Shown: piece after piece, positions 22,627 to 34,440 of the stretch | How the letters are laid out: every line of letters begins with the position of its first letter | Position numbering within the stretch: position 1 is the stretch's first letter | DNA from: Rhodamnia argentea | Taxonomy: Eukaryota; Streptophyta; Magnoliopsida; Myrtales; Myrtaceae | Length of the DNA: 64,000 nucleotides | Assembly (NCBI RefSeq): GCF_020921035.1 | Contig: NC_063156.1 | Location: forward strand, 9,002,501 to 9,066,500 | Reading direction: 5' to 3' | Program-made: the position numbers and the translations under genes | The notes under the pieces: model-generated | Databases searched by the model: none | What the model saw: the letters and a program-made list of their open reading frames with translations, nothing else | Told to the model about the DNA's origin: nothing

Positions 22627-24545
22627 TGCTGACAATCTCGTGAAATGGACGAAACAAGGCGCGATGCCTCAAAACAACCTTAACAAATATCAGAAATTCC
22701 CCTTGTTTTGTCAACTACCTGATTTTTTTCCCCTAAGTTCGTTAAATTAAGACAAATCACCTTAACTATCTGTTTCGCTCCTCTCTCTCCGCTGTTGCAA
22801 TTACGCCGATAAACAAATAATTGAAGACTCTGATTTCATTTGCTTCGTTTGATTGATCTATAATTGTTTTGGGAAAGTTGTTCAAAAATACCTAAACCTA
22901 TGGTATTGGAGGCAATTCAGTTTTAAATCTTTCAATTGTGTCATTTCAATCCTATACCTTTTGACAATTCGCTAATTCAATCACGAACCTTTCATTTGTG
23001 TTAATTTAGCACTTTTGAGAATTTATTAATTTAGTTTTAAAACTTTTAACGAATTACCAATAGCAAATTATCTCACCGCCGCTGGGTGAGGTTTGCCTCG
23101 CAAGGCTGGCCCTCTCCAGATCAATTGAGTTCAAGCCTCACCTAATGACGGCAAGATTTGGGAAGGTCAACTTTGTCGGCGCTCTCCTCTAGCTGGTCTT
23201 CGAGATCCGACAATTGGCTAGAGAAAGAACAAAGAAAGAAAGAATAAAGAATAATACAAAAAAAAAATAGAAATGTAATAAAAATTACCTACGTTAGCCT
23301 GCCACGCCACATAGTACGGAGAATATCTATGCTAGTGATTTCCGGCCAAACTAGCTAGATGGATTGAATTTGTACGAATGCAAAAAGGTTTAGGAGTATG
23401 ACAAAATTGGAAGATTTATGACTGAATTGACAAATTGTCAAAAAGTCTAACACTAAATTGTTATAATTAAAAAGCGTAGGATTGAATTGGCTACCATATA
23501 ATAGGTTTGGAACTCTTTGGATTTTTTTGATTTTTTCTCTAACGTCCCACTATTTTCCTTAATTTTTCTCTGACAATCTCGTGAAATGGACGAACCAAGT
23601 CACGCCGCCTCAAAACAACCTTAACAAATATCAGAAATTCCCCTTGCTTTGTCAACGACCTGATTTTTTCCCGCTAAGTTCGTTGGATTAAGACAAATCA
23701 CCTTAATTATCTGTTTCCCTCCCTCTCTCTCTCTCTCCGTTGTTGCAATTACGCCGATAAACAAATAATTGAAGACTGTGATTTCATTTGCTTCGTTTTA
23801 TTTATCTGTAATTGTTTTGGGAAATTTTTTGAAAAATAAGCTAAACATGTGGTAATGCAGGCAATTCAATCTTAAACCTTTCAATTATACTATTTCAGTT
23901 ATATACCATTTATTGACGATTGACTAGAGGAAGAAGAGAAAGAATAAAGAAAGAAAGAAGAAAAAAAATACAAAAAAATAAAAAAATTTAAATATATTAA
24001 AAATTATTTAGATCGGACCGCCGCGCCACATGGAACGGACGATGTCCATGCTAGTGATTTCTGATCAAAATTGGCCGGATGGATTGAATTTGCACAAATG
24101 TAATAGGTTTAGGATTCAACTAGCCCAAAAAAAAAATTTATGACTAAATTGACACAGATTCAGTAAGTTTAAGATTTTTTGGATAATTTTCTCTGGCCCT
24201 CCGAAGGGAAACATAAATAAAAATAAATGAAATAAAAATAAATAAATAAATAAAAATTCAAAAAAATCTAAAAATTGTCTGTGTAAGCAATTTTTTATCA
24301 AAATTAGTTGGAAGACTACATTGGTAATTCGTAAAAAAATTTAGGAGTAAGTTGGCAAATATCAAAAGGTTAGGAGTATAACGGAATTGGAAGGTTTATG
24401 ACTAATTGACAAATTATAAAAAATTTTAAGACTAAATTGATATAATTAAAAAGATTAGAACTGAATTGGCTGCCATATAATAAGTTTATGACTTTTTGGA
24501 TTTTTTTTCCAATTTTTCTCTAACGTCCCACTATTTTCCTTAATT
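22627..24545. repeat. Two tandem ~940 bp units with foldback elements
   Basis: GACAATCTCGTGAAATGGAC recurs at about 22630 and 23572, followed in both by AACAACCTTAACAAATATC and GTTGCAATTACGCCGATAAA. Each unit then contains a foldback element: left arm with CCTAAACCTAT/TCAATCCTATACC words, core with CCGCCACGCCACAT-like sequence, right arm reversed (AGGTTTAGGAGTATGACAAA). Both end CTAACGTCCCACTATTTTCC (about 23539 and 24522). A direct duplication after element insertion explains this. No coding content. Confidence 0.75.
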
Positions 24546-26099
24546 TTAAGCGATTATTGAATGGCTAAAAGGTTTATAACTCAATCGGCCAAAAAAAATA
24601 AATTAGAATTGAATTTGCACAATTGCAATAAGTTTATAACCGTTTTTGGTAACTTTCCCTCTGTGAAATCAACTGTCAACATCCACATGTTTTATCTTAT
24701 TGAGAAAAAAAAATAATTACTCTTCTTTTAGCTAATGATCTTTTTTTTTTTGGTCAATATCTAATGATCACACACATATATTTTTGACGACCATTTTGCA
24801 CATTCATAGCAATTATTTTTACATTTTCTGTCCAAAAAATGTCCATCCCCAAATCGAACTTCTCATACCTACCGAAAACACAAAAACCATTCAAAAAAAC
24901 CCGAAACTAAAAAAGCCAAACCACCATATCTCTATACAAGATGCAAAAAAATAGGGTTTCCGAGGCGGACAATTTGGATTTTTAATGTGAGATTTTGCGA
25001 ATGGATATATGATTGTTATCTCCATGATTTGAGCTACGTAGATAAGTGGTCGTCGAATCGAAACTAAGGCATGTTCTCGATATTTCACAATCTATCCCTA
25101 CTCTATTTGTCTTTTTTTCTTTTTTTTATACAAGTGACTATTGCTTGGCATATTCTAACCGTGGAAGAAATTAGGAGGAGCCTTCATAAATGATAAAACT
25201 CTAATTACTTAAAAATTTAAACTAGGAGAGTTTCAATCTATATTCTAGAATTTTCATAAAACTATTTACTAAAGACACAGCAAAGAGATTAGCATGGAAT
25301 GGTGAAATTAATCGGGCCAGTCGGGGTCCCACCTGCTTATTGACTACCAAAGAGATATTCTTGCCTGAGTTGCCTCCAACTTTCGACCCTGGGGTGATCG
25401 GTTCCATACTCGGAATCTGAAATATATCATATTATAATCGGTTCTCAATTTTTAGAAATTAGAACCTACATTATTTTTTTGGAACCAATTCTCGAACTTA
25501 TCTTATTTTTTTGATCCGGTTTCGGGATCTACTTGAAATTTTTTTTTGCCTTTTTTGATTTTATTTTTTACAGCAAAACAATTTGAGCAAAAAACCGCTC
25601 CAGTAAAAGATGATCAACATAAATCCCTTTCCGCAAAACACGTAGTCACGTACAATTATAAACAATGAAAAGTTGAAACATGTAGCCACATATAATTATG
25701 AAGAATAGAAAGTTCAAATATGTGACGTAAAAGATAAATTATAAAACTCCGTTCCTCATTCATCAAAATAAATTTTTAAACTCCATTCTCCATCCATCTA
25801 TTACTGCAAAGAATAGAGAAAGGGGCTACAAAGAATAAAAAAGAGATAAATGAGACGACGCGGAGTTAGGATCTAACTTAAAGAAATTATGTTATTTTTA
25901 CTTAGCTAAGAACCGGTACTATAATAGATCTGATTCCTGTATGGGTCTTCACTTGAAATAAAAAACCGAACCTTTTCAAGCCGATTCAAAAAATTTGGAA
26001 CCGAAAACTAGACTTGCTCACGTTGGAATTGGGAACTAGACCCTTTTTTTCGGGCAGCCCAATCTGATTTCCGATTTTGTCCGGTCCGGTTGCATGCCC
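24546..26099. other. AT-rich intergenic region
   Basis: No gene is recognised. 25400-26100 is rich in GAACCGGTTC/CCGATTC words and ends in TGTCCGGTCCGGTTGCATGCCC, suggesting a decayed hAT-like element; ends were not resolved. Poly-A and poly-T runs are common. Confidence 0.35.
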
Positions 26100-27502
26100 T
26101 ACCCTTAACTAGGGCCCGCAAAAATTGACGGCTCTAGTTGAGCAGGTCAATCACGAGTTCTGTTCTAGGCAAGTGGGCATTGACACGTGTTACTTGTTGA
26201 CCTAGTGTACACCCAAGGGCCCAGGCAAACCGGCACAAGGGCCCGGACATGCGGCTTAGAAATTCAGGACACGGCCCACAATCAGGCCCAAAACAGGGCA
26301 CGGGTAGCTGGAACAGGGCATAACAGGGCCAATCCGGGGCTGTTCGTGGCTGTTCCCGTGGCTATGGCTGGTGGTGTGCGGCGGGAGTGGCTTGGGGGAC
26401 CTTGAGGGTGTCGAGGGAGGTTGATGGTGGCCCACAGTGGTCGGAGCAGGGTGGAGGAGGCGGCTGGAGTGGTGAACAGAGGGTGGAACAGGGCAGTACA
26501 GAGAAAACAGGGGCAGAGCAGACTGGTACGAGGCTCTCGGGCTGCTGCTCCGAGACGGGAGCGTGGTGAGGTAGCTAGGGGTGTTCAGAGGAGGGCGAGG
26601 AGGTGGTGTGGTGGCGGTTATAGCGGCAAAGGGAGGCAACCAGAGGCAACAGCAGCTCGGCCAGTACCAGGACGAACACAGGGGACTCAGTCTGTGGAAG
26701 CTGTGAGACGGTAAACGGCGACTGCGTGAGGCGGCAGGTGGTGGCTGTGAGTTAGGGGAGTGGTGGAGGTTCAATGGAGGCTGCGGGTGAAGCTGGACAG
26801 CAAGCTGGGGCCAAAAGCAACGCCAAATAGAAGCTGCAACAGCAGCGGAGACAGAGCACAGAGCAGAGGAGGCTTCGGTGGGGCTGTCTCGCGGCGGCTA
26901 CGGTGGCTGCAGGCGGTGGAGAAGGCGACGGTGGGTGGTGTGCGGCAGAGCTGGAGGTGGTGAAGGCGTCGGGTAAGGAAGGAGGAGGTGGTGGTGTGTC
27001 TCGGCCAAGAAAGCAGAGAATGGGAGAGAGAGTCGGTTGGGGGGGTTGTTCACGTGAGGGGGAGAGAGAGAGAGAGAGAGGGTAGTCTAGAATTTTGACT
27101 TGGGGGTGACTCATGTGATAAGGTGGGGTCCACATCTTAATTGTCTTGTCCTTTAATTCATAAAACCCCAGGGGCATTTTGGTAATTTTGCAATTTGGCT
27201 GGGGGTATTTTGGTCATTTTGCAACCAAGGGTAATCCTAACATCCGGCAATCCGATGGAGGGTAATTTAGTCCGATCTCAAGTCGTTTTGGTCGGAACGA
27301 GGTTCGGGTACGAGGGTTTCTAATTCCAAGGCGTGACGACTAATCGATCGAACCATAATCCAATTCGATTGACGATTCATGACATTTCCAATTTCCGTCA
27401 CTTAATTCTTAGAAATTCAATTCTGAGCAACAAACTATAATTCAGAGTCTTTCCATAAGCTAAATTCTACTAATAATAAATGTCGGATTTTCAAGGCGTC
27501 AC
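26100..27502 (-). mobile_element. Probable gypsy-type LTR with GC-rich part
   Basis: Read on the minus strand it starts TGTGACGCCTTGAAAATCCG at 27502. It continues through GTGGACCCCACCTTATCACA and a CTCTCTCT tract (27060-27082), and then a Pro/Ser-rich GC-rich section (27050-26250). The layout resembles long chromovirus LTRs of plants. The far end and target duplications were not found, so solo LTR versus fragment is open. The apparent proline-rich frames here are not genes. Confidence 0.45.
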
Positions 27503-27544
27503 AAAGAGGAGAGGAATGAGTATCGGGCATAAGATGGGAAAACA

Positions 27545-27770
27545 AGGTTAAATAGTTCTTCAAAAATTTCTAATTTTTTTTTGTTTTAATTGCTAGTACC
27601 TAACTAATAATTATATATACTTTAGGTGGTCCAGTCCGGTTCCATCCACCATGGAACTGGGGACTGGATTGGATTGCCTCTCTTAAGGACCGGACCAACC
27701 TGGCTGGTCCGATCCGATCTCGATCCTATCCAGGCCGGTCCGGTTCGTTTTGCTCATCCAGTTGAAAGTG
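27545..27770. mobile_element. GGACCGG-type element fragment
   Basis: GGTCCGATCC, GGACCGGACCAACC and GGCCGGTCCGG words match the family of the complete element at 57607-58338. Ends are missing. Confidence 0.4.
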
Positions 27771-27869
27771 CACACTTTGTAAAATTTGGAAATGAACAGA
27801 CTGCTTCCCTATATTTGTCCCTGTCGAAACAATCACTATGCTACTAGCTGATGTAAGCGGTGGTTCAGG

Positions 27870-28440
27870 CTTTCGGCACATTTCGACCTGCAACCAACAA
27901 CTACCAAATGTGTTGTATTCACTATTGGCACGTTGTTCTAGCCTCCTTTTTTATTTATTTATTATTAGTCTAGAACTAAACGTGGAAATCTCATTTGGAG
28001 ACAAATAAGGGCTTGAAAAGACTCGAACTCAGGACCTTCGTAATAGAATATTTAAATTTTGAACCACACATTTTTCTGACAATTTAAGCTTTTAGAACAA
28101 TTGGGAGATGTCTCACAAAATCTCATATAGGTATCCCCTGTGAGAGAGGAGTGAAATGATGAGAACTCGTAATCCCATCTTATTTGGTCCTGGGAACCGT
28201 GCTGTTTTGCCGGCAGCCGATCTCATCCCAGTCATTGAACTGACCCTCGGCTCAAATTCCTAAGGGGTGGGGAAATGTTGACGTCCCGGCATTTTTCAGT
28301 ACATTTCCGGGCTTGGAATTCCAGGTGCAGCTCCTGGTGCTTGTCCTGTGAGGGAAACCAGGAGCAAACGAATTTGAAAAACCGAAATCTGAAGTGACTT
28401 TCACGTTTGGCAAGTGCATGGACCTAAATCTATGGAGAAA
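27870..28440 (-). pseudogene. Decayed WAKL exon 1
   Basis: On the minus strand 28414 onward reads MHLPNVKVTSDFGF, matching [14 protein letters not shown] of the intact genes, and then loses frame. NAGTSTFPHPLGI corresponds to [14 protein letters not shown], with intervening indels. 27870-27905 matches the GCACATTTCGACCTGCAACC segment of WAKL-2 exon 1 (31853-31872). The sequence between is partly foreign. The flank to 28490 (GGAGAAAGGGCATATGGCTGAG) matches WAKL promoters. It lies directly 3' of WAKL-2 and is the remains of another array member. Confidence 0.7.
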
Positions 28441-28794
28441 GGGCATATGGCTGAGTCCCTTAATTATTGGTATTTAAGTGGAAGAAGAAGAGACTTTTCA
28501 TGCACTGTACGAACTTTGATGCATTGTTTGATCACGCTCCCGTTCGTTATTTGAAATTGATCCCATCATGTTTCTGAAACTGAAATCGAGTCACAGCTCT
28601 TTTCAACACTGATTTAAAAAAAAGAAAAGAAAGAGTACAAATGCAACCGTAAGGATTAAAGTATTCATGGATCCTCGCGGCACAATAATCCCTTTCATGA
28701 CACACGAACGGAAAAGATCTATTTCTGGTGCCGCTTGTCTCTGCATGTGTAGCTGGACGTTCTTGCAGGCGGATAGTGCTGGAAAGAGCTGCCT
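28441..28794. other. Region between WAKL relic and WAKL-2 stop
   Basis: Its left end is relic promoter. The rest would be the 3' untranslated region and terminator of WAKL-2 on the minus strand. It is unlike the 3' flanks of the other three genes, consistent with a different origin for the WAKL-2 3' half. Confidence 0.4.
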
Positions 28795-31700
28795 TTACCA
28801 TGTTTCGCAATGTGCGAATGGCTGCACATCGGAGAATGTTGTTACATCCAAGTCCACATGATAAGACTCGCTAGATGTGAAACTAGTGTCGTGAGATTCG
28901 GTGGCCTCGACGTCTTCTTGATCTTGCAGGAAATCCGAAGTACTTCGCTTCTGTTGGAAATCCAACGGATTTCGGAGTTTCATTATTCGCTCCAACTCCA
29001 TTGCCACTTCCTTCATCGTCGGCCGGTTCCTCCCAATTGAGTTTAAGCACCTTCTTGCGAGGTCAGCAACTGCTGCAATCTCTTCTTCCGTACCCTCCTC
29101 CAAAACTTGAGCATCAACCATGTCGAACGCAGAATCTTCTTCCATAGAGATCATAAAGTACGCCGCGAGGTTTCTTCCTTCTTCTTCCTCCAGCCGAGAG
29201 ATTGGCTTTCGCCCCGTCAAGAGTTCGATAAGGACCACTGCAAAGCTGTACACATCGCTTTTGTCTGTAAATTGGCTTGTTTGGAAGTACTCTGGATCCA
29301 AGTATCCGAAAGTCCCCCGCACCAATGTGGTTACGTGAGTTTGATCGAGAGAAACTGACTTGGAAGTGCCGAAATCTGCTACTTTTGCCCGATATTTCTC
29401 ATCCATGAGAATATTGGTGGACTTGATATCTCGATGATAAATGGGTATAGAAGCCGCAGAATGCAAGTAGGCTAAGGCTCCAGCGATTTCAGTTGCAACT
29501 CGTAGGCGCATGTCCCATGGCATTTGAAATTGCTCATTTGGGTCATGTAGACATTGGTACAACGTCCCATTTGGTATGAATTCATACACTAAGAGAGGAA
29601 TTTCCGTCTCCAAGCAGCAACCTAATAGTCTAACAATATGCCTATGATTGATTTGCGAGAGAATGACCACCTCATTGATGAATTGTTCGACCTTTTCCTT
29701 GTCTATCACTTTTGATTTCTTGATAGCAACTATCCTTCCGTCTGTTAACATTCCTTTGTAAACAGTACCCTGTCCACCTTGCCCTAGTATCCTATCCTTG
29801 TTGAAACGATCCGTGGCCTTCTCCAAGTCCTTGGAATTGAATAATTTGCTCTTCTCAACATTGCCTTCGGGTGAAGACAGCTGTTGTTGCAACAAAAGAC
29901 CACCGTTTCGTTTAAAGTACTTCTCTTTGAGCTTAGTTTCTCTCCTCTTTTTGATGAGTCTGTACAACCACCATGAGAAAAGCAACAAATCTCCTAGCGC
30001 TCCAAGGCCTGCTCCGATGCCTGTGGGGGTAAAAATTTGTACGATACAAGGTCAGAAAAACTCTCCTAGAAATAATTAAGTTGTTTCTTCAGCTGGAATT
30101 TCGTTTAGTGGGTCACTCTAATCAATGTGCAACCGATCAAGCTGGCAAGGCTTTCGACATTCTTGACACTACGTGGTACGTGGAAAAATGAACCCAAAAA
30201 AAAAAAAAAAAGAGGGAAAGAACTTTGCATATGGTTGGATAGATTTCAACCAGCAACACAACTAGTATTTTCTCATGCAATATACATAAGCACAGCACGC
30301 AAGGAAAGTTTCTTGTGGCTGCAATCATCACAAGTGAACATATGCTAATGTTAGGATGAAGGGTAAACTGAACTTCTTTCTGTATCTCATATGAACAAAA
30401 TTTAAGCTATGGTATATCATGGTTGAAAACAATAAGCGCATGAGGAAGTCTATGCATATAGATTAGAAGATTTACATACGGATAACAAAGAAGGTTGCTC
30501 CTTTTTTAACATCGGTCCTTCTACCATCAGTTGTTCCATTGTCGGGGACGCAGTCATAGCCGCCCAGAAGGTCGACACAGCCATTAGGGCAAAGAGTTTG
30601 ATTTGGATCTGGACATGCGTTGATATCTGTGGAAAAAAGATGAAAAACAAAAAGGTGTTAGCGGTGCATCCATCTCCATGAGTAAATTGAGGATGCATTC
30701 ACTGTGAATAACACTGAGGCAGCAAAAAATAAAAATAAAAAAAAGGGAGAAAATGCTTTTAATACTTCCTCTTCCACGTGAGATTAAACAAAAGCTCCAT
30801 CCCTTTAATTATTGCCACAAGATTTCACATTTCATTACCAATCAATTTTTCGTAAATTATGAGTATCAACCTTACTTTAGCATTCATGTATTCTGGGCTA
30901 TTCGTGTAGGCTTGTCCTTTGTTCAGCTGTAACACCTTTGCACCCGTTGTGACACACCCAAGTGTCATAATGGGTACGAGGTTTTTGTGTTCAGCTACCT
31001 CTATGTAATTTGCGCCATGAAAAGTGAATATACTACTTACTTTACCAAAAAAAAAAAAAAAAAAAAATTCCCTTACTTTAGCATGGTTTTGGTTATTCAA
31101 GAACTTCACATTCATTAATATCTGATGACAAATATAGAATAAGTGTATTAGCAGTAAAACACATCTCTTTGGGTAAAAGCAGCAAGACTAGTAGGTCGCA
31201 TTTCCTCATAAATTGTTAATTCGCTGGCTTAAAATATGATACGAGAAGACCGTCATGCACCCCTTCATTTCCAGTAAATTATTATCGGTCTAATCAATTT
31301 TGTTCAAAGTTGCGTTCACTTTGTATAATCTCGGACAGAAAAATAAAACAAAAGGAAGGCAGAAAAGCATGCATGTGATTGTTAAACAGTGTGAATGCAT
31401 TATTTTCAGGGAAAAAATCTGGGAATGAACAAGCCACTTCACTGTGATAACATCAAGTACGTTACCTCGGCATCCTCCAATAAGATAGGGGTTACCGCCG
31501 AACCCCGGACGGCAGAGGCACTGCATAAATGGCATTTCACTTTCATATTGATTATTTGCGTTGCAGATGCTCCAGTATTCTCGCCCCATAAGCTCAAGCG
31601 CATAGTTGGTATTGTTTGCAATTCCCCATTCCAACACCACTGGAACCGTATTATTCAGTCTCAAATCATATAAATCTACAGAGTCAGACCTCGAGAACCA

Positions 31701-32342
31701 TGATATATCTGCCAGGAAAGCGTACTGGCACCCTTGGTGTCCGCCTTCCTCTTTGAATTCCACATCAAAGCGCTGCAGGTTAGAGGGGGGCGAAGTGTAG
31801 CAGCATCCACCCCTCCCAGAACAAGCACTATACCGGCTAATGTTGGTTCCAGCACATTTCGACCTGCAACCGACAACAGCTGATTCTGTACTCTTCACGA
31901 TTGCCACGGTGTTGCAACCAACTGACGCAAAGACGTTCGACGTCTGGGAGAAGACAAACTGACTTCCTTCGAGGCTCACCGGCATACCAACTCCGTCCCC
32001 CCTGCAGCTTGCATTTGAGTAAATTACTGGAACACTGACGCTAATCATGCCGTTCGTGTATTCACCTCCAAATTCACTGTAAGGTTCCCTGTAAAAGGGG
32101 AGTGAAATGTTGAGGACGCGCAGCCCAATCTTGTTTAGAATGGGAAGCGTGTTGTTTTGCTGGCAGACGATCTCGTACCAGTCATCCAGGAAACACCCAG
32201 CTCCTAATCCGAAGGGGAAGGGAATGACGACGTTCCCGCATGTTTCAGAACAGTTAGGCCTTGCAAGACCAAGTGCAGCTCCTGATGCTCGTGCCGCGAG
32301 GGAAACCAAAAGGAAAAGGACTTGAAGAACCGAGTTGGACAT
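28795..32342 (-). CDS. WAKL: WAK-like receptor kinase WAKL-2
   Basis: Exons 32342-31466, 30626-30480 and 30020-28795 (TAA at 28795-28797) join in phase 1 to an open frame of about 749 residues. The ATG at 32342 ([15 protein letters not shown]) is chosen as the paralog-conserved signal-peptide start; in-frame ATGs exist at 32366 and 32393. The ectodomain carries GUB_WAK cysteines ([29 protein letters not shown]). The EGF-like exon is 49 codons ([17 protein letters not shown]), 13 longer than in WAKL-1/3 and clearly different. The membrane segment follows ([16 protein letters not shown]), with an unusual Asp inside. Kinase motifs: [39 protein letters not shown]. It is predicted to act at the plasma membrane as a wall-sensing RD kinase. 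Exon 1 is close to WAKL-1/3; exons 2-3 are more distant, suggesting a chimera. Intron 1 holds a retroposon. Confidence 0.88.
30884..31071 (+). mobile_element. Non-LTR retroposon in WAKL-2 intron 1
   Basis: A 188 bp insert ends in CTTTACC followed by about 22 A residues and is flanked by perfect 13-bp direct repeats CTTACTTTAGCAT (30871-30883 and 31072-31084). These are the marks of target-primed retroposition. It has no coding capacity, so it is a SINE or a 5'-truncated LINE tail. It is oriented opposite to the host gene. Confidence 0.8.
31104..31121 (-). pseudogene. Vestige of a paralog-type EGF exon
   Basis: After a splice-acceptor-like ATCAG the minus strand reads ATATTAATGAATGTGAAG, identical to the first 18 bases of exon 2 in WAKL-1 (2483-2466). 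The similarity then stops. The intron to the right also matches WAKL-1. It marks the recombination point of a chimeric gene. Confidence 0.7.
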
Positions 32343-32519
32343 GATTTTCACGATTGCAATGTCCATGAACCTAACACTTACGGAGAAAGGCATATGGGCT
32401 GAGTCCCTTGATATAGTTATTCCAGGGGCAAGAAGGGAAGAATATTCATGTTCTGGGTGTTACTTCCTAGTATCTTTCAGGATGCTTCCTTGAGGATGGA
32501 AGTAGTTGTAACATCTACG

Positions 32520-32775
32520 TATTTAACGACTCAACTATTGTTCTACTACTAGTTCGAATTCTCAGTGATCACCACAAAGAAATCAAATATACAAAACAGA
32601 CGGAGTAGTGCCATCGCATGACGCAATACATATTAGCGAAAAGCAATTTTTGTTTCTTGGATGTGCTTCAATCAATAATCATGAGCAAGTCTTCCGTTGT
32701 GACAAAAATAAGACATGAGTGCTTGGACAGCCAGGCCTCCTTCGCATCTAGGATTTTCCAGTTAAAAAATGAAGG
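32520..32775. repeat. WAKL 5'-flank module, unit 2 copy 1
   Basis: It contains TCGCATGACGCAATACATATTAGC as in copy 1, then 32709-32775 matching the module tail (CTTGGACAGCCAGGCCTCC). It ends where inverted sequence begins. Confidence 0.65.
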
Positions 32776-33480
32776 AAAGGGTTGGAAATTCACCGGACTA
32801 CATCTGCACCATCTTTCTTTTTTTCCTATGACCCCTTTAATGGAAACTTTGATAAGGCACCTGCATATAATTTGAAGTGACGCTTTGTGTGATTAGGATT
32901 CAAACGAGTTTTTCTGATTGACTCCTGTTTTCTCCGAGGGAATTAAGATAACCGCGTCCTTTTATTATGTATAAACTTGATTTTGCCCTTTCAACATCTC
33001 CATTCTTCACTGTCTTCGAAACTTGAAATGTACTACCTCAGCCGTAAATGCTACTGTCATGTACAAAAAAATGAAACGCGGGCAGAAATTGGTACAAAAG
33101 GCAATGTTTGCGTACAAAAAGACCAGTAACCAAGCACTTGTCTGTTCACTCTTTAAATTCAAGGAAGTTAAGAGAGGTCTGTAAACATTTTGCTTTTGCA
33201 TTGTTGAAACATTTTGTCTTTCAAACATTAGGGGAGATCGGGTAGTTTCACTTGGAAGCCTATATCGGATTTGATCATGATATAGATCGAAACATATTTC
33301 TTTTGCATTCTTTTTAATGACGAGGAAGTTCATCTTTAATAGACAAATTTCGCTTTTATGAACCAAAACCTTGAGAAATCTTCCTGGATCACCGGTCCAT
33401 TGACCTAATATGCAATCACAGCCGTTGAGCGAAGTGTGACTCTCAGATGGGTTCCACATGCTTAGCGGCTATGATGGGAG
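32776..33480. repeat. Inverted spacer segment of unit 2
   Basis: The reverse complement matches 4130-4975 of unit 1 and 46720-47530 of unit 3: 33009-33170 corresponds to 4745-4590, 33355-33470 to 4245-4130, and 32778-33005 to 4975-4750. Flanking sequence on both sides is in direct orientation. The 4320-4560 LTR-like insertion is not in this copy. Confidence 0.8.
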
Positions 33481-33748
33481 GGGTCCATGTAGACCTGGAT
33501 CCAAAGAATGATTCTGCCCAAGACCCGTCGAAAACGGGTTCACTTAATTTACCATCTAGATGGAACCAACTTGCACATAAATGAACTCGGAAAGACCGGC
33601 ATGGTGTTTATGATGGGAGGGGTCCATGTAGACCTGGATCCAAACAATGATTCTGCCCAAGACCCGTCCAAAGCGGGTTCTCTTAATTTCCCATCTAGAT
33701 GGAACTAACTTGCACGTAAACGAACACGGAAAGACCGGCATGGGTGCG
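33471..33748. repeat. Tandem duplication, 139 bp period
   Basis: ATGATGGGAGGGGTCCATGT at 33471 recurs at 33610, followed in both by TTCTGCCCAAGACCCGTC and GAACCAACTTGCAC-type sequence. Other units have one copy (about 5090-5180, 47660-47750). The left edge coincides with the right breakpoint of the inversion. Confidence 0.8.
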
Positions 33749-33879
33749 AATTAATGAACGACTTGGAAAGACAGACCATCGACTTAGTCTCCAACTCCAA
33801 CAGTGATAGGACAGACTTTCCTCAGCGACAAGCTTCTTGTGGATGTCACTTCCTCATTGACTTCTCCAAAGAGCATCCC

Positions 33880-34440
33880 AATCCATTTCATTAGATGTGG
33901 AAGTCTGTCATCTTTCTCTTCTCTTTTTCCTAGAGCCTTCTTCGCGCCGGCCAAGATGTAACATGGTCGGTTTGATTGGAAAAGATTTTCAAGAAATGCC
34001 ACATTTTTTTCGCGAAACAAAGGAAGCATTATATTGTTTTAGTATTCTGTTATTGACTTGAGTTCTCAGCCATCACCACAAGGCAATCACATAGACAAAA
34101 TAGACAGAGAAGGGCTAGAGGACGTATCGCATGACACAAACGATTGCATACTCAAACTATTTCGGCGGAAGTTAATTTTTTTTTCCCTGTGAAATCGTTT
34201 TTACCTTGAGAATCAAAAGTAGATTTTGTAATATGAAACTTTTCTGCTCCTTCCTGACCACACAATGAGGAAGTATTTCCTTAAGACAAGAATAAACGTC
34301 ATTGCTTCTTGGACAGCGAGATCTCCTTTGCTTCTGGGATTTGCCAACAAACGTCATAGGATATTATAACTGTAGAGCAAGTTTTCCTCACGGACTCCTA
34401 TTTTCCTCAAGCGAATTAAGATAATCGCGTATTTCTTGTC
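33880..34440. repeat. WAKL 5'-flank module, unit 2 copy 2
   Basis: Matches 5280-5830 of unit 1. The right part, from GAGTTCTCAGCC (34059) to TTCTTGTCCTTTTATTTA, is repeated at 35545-35960, so retroelement sequence 34441-35535 now separates two copies. Confidence 0.7.

Noticed and set aside
26256..26774. 172-codon minus-strand frame rich in Pro, Ser and His
   Set aside because: It lies inside an LTR-like GC-rich block, overlaps equally long frames on the other strand, and has no domain, signal peptide or splice context.
33007..33459. 150-codon minus-strand frame in unit 2
   Set aside because: It lies wholly within the inverted non-coding spacer and the equivalent frame is broken in units 1 and 3.
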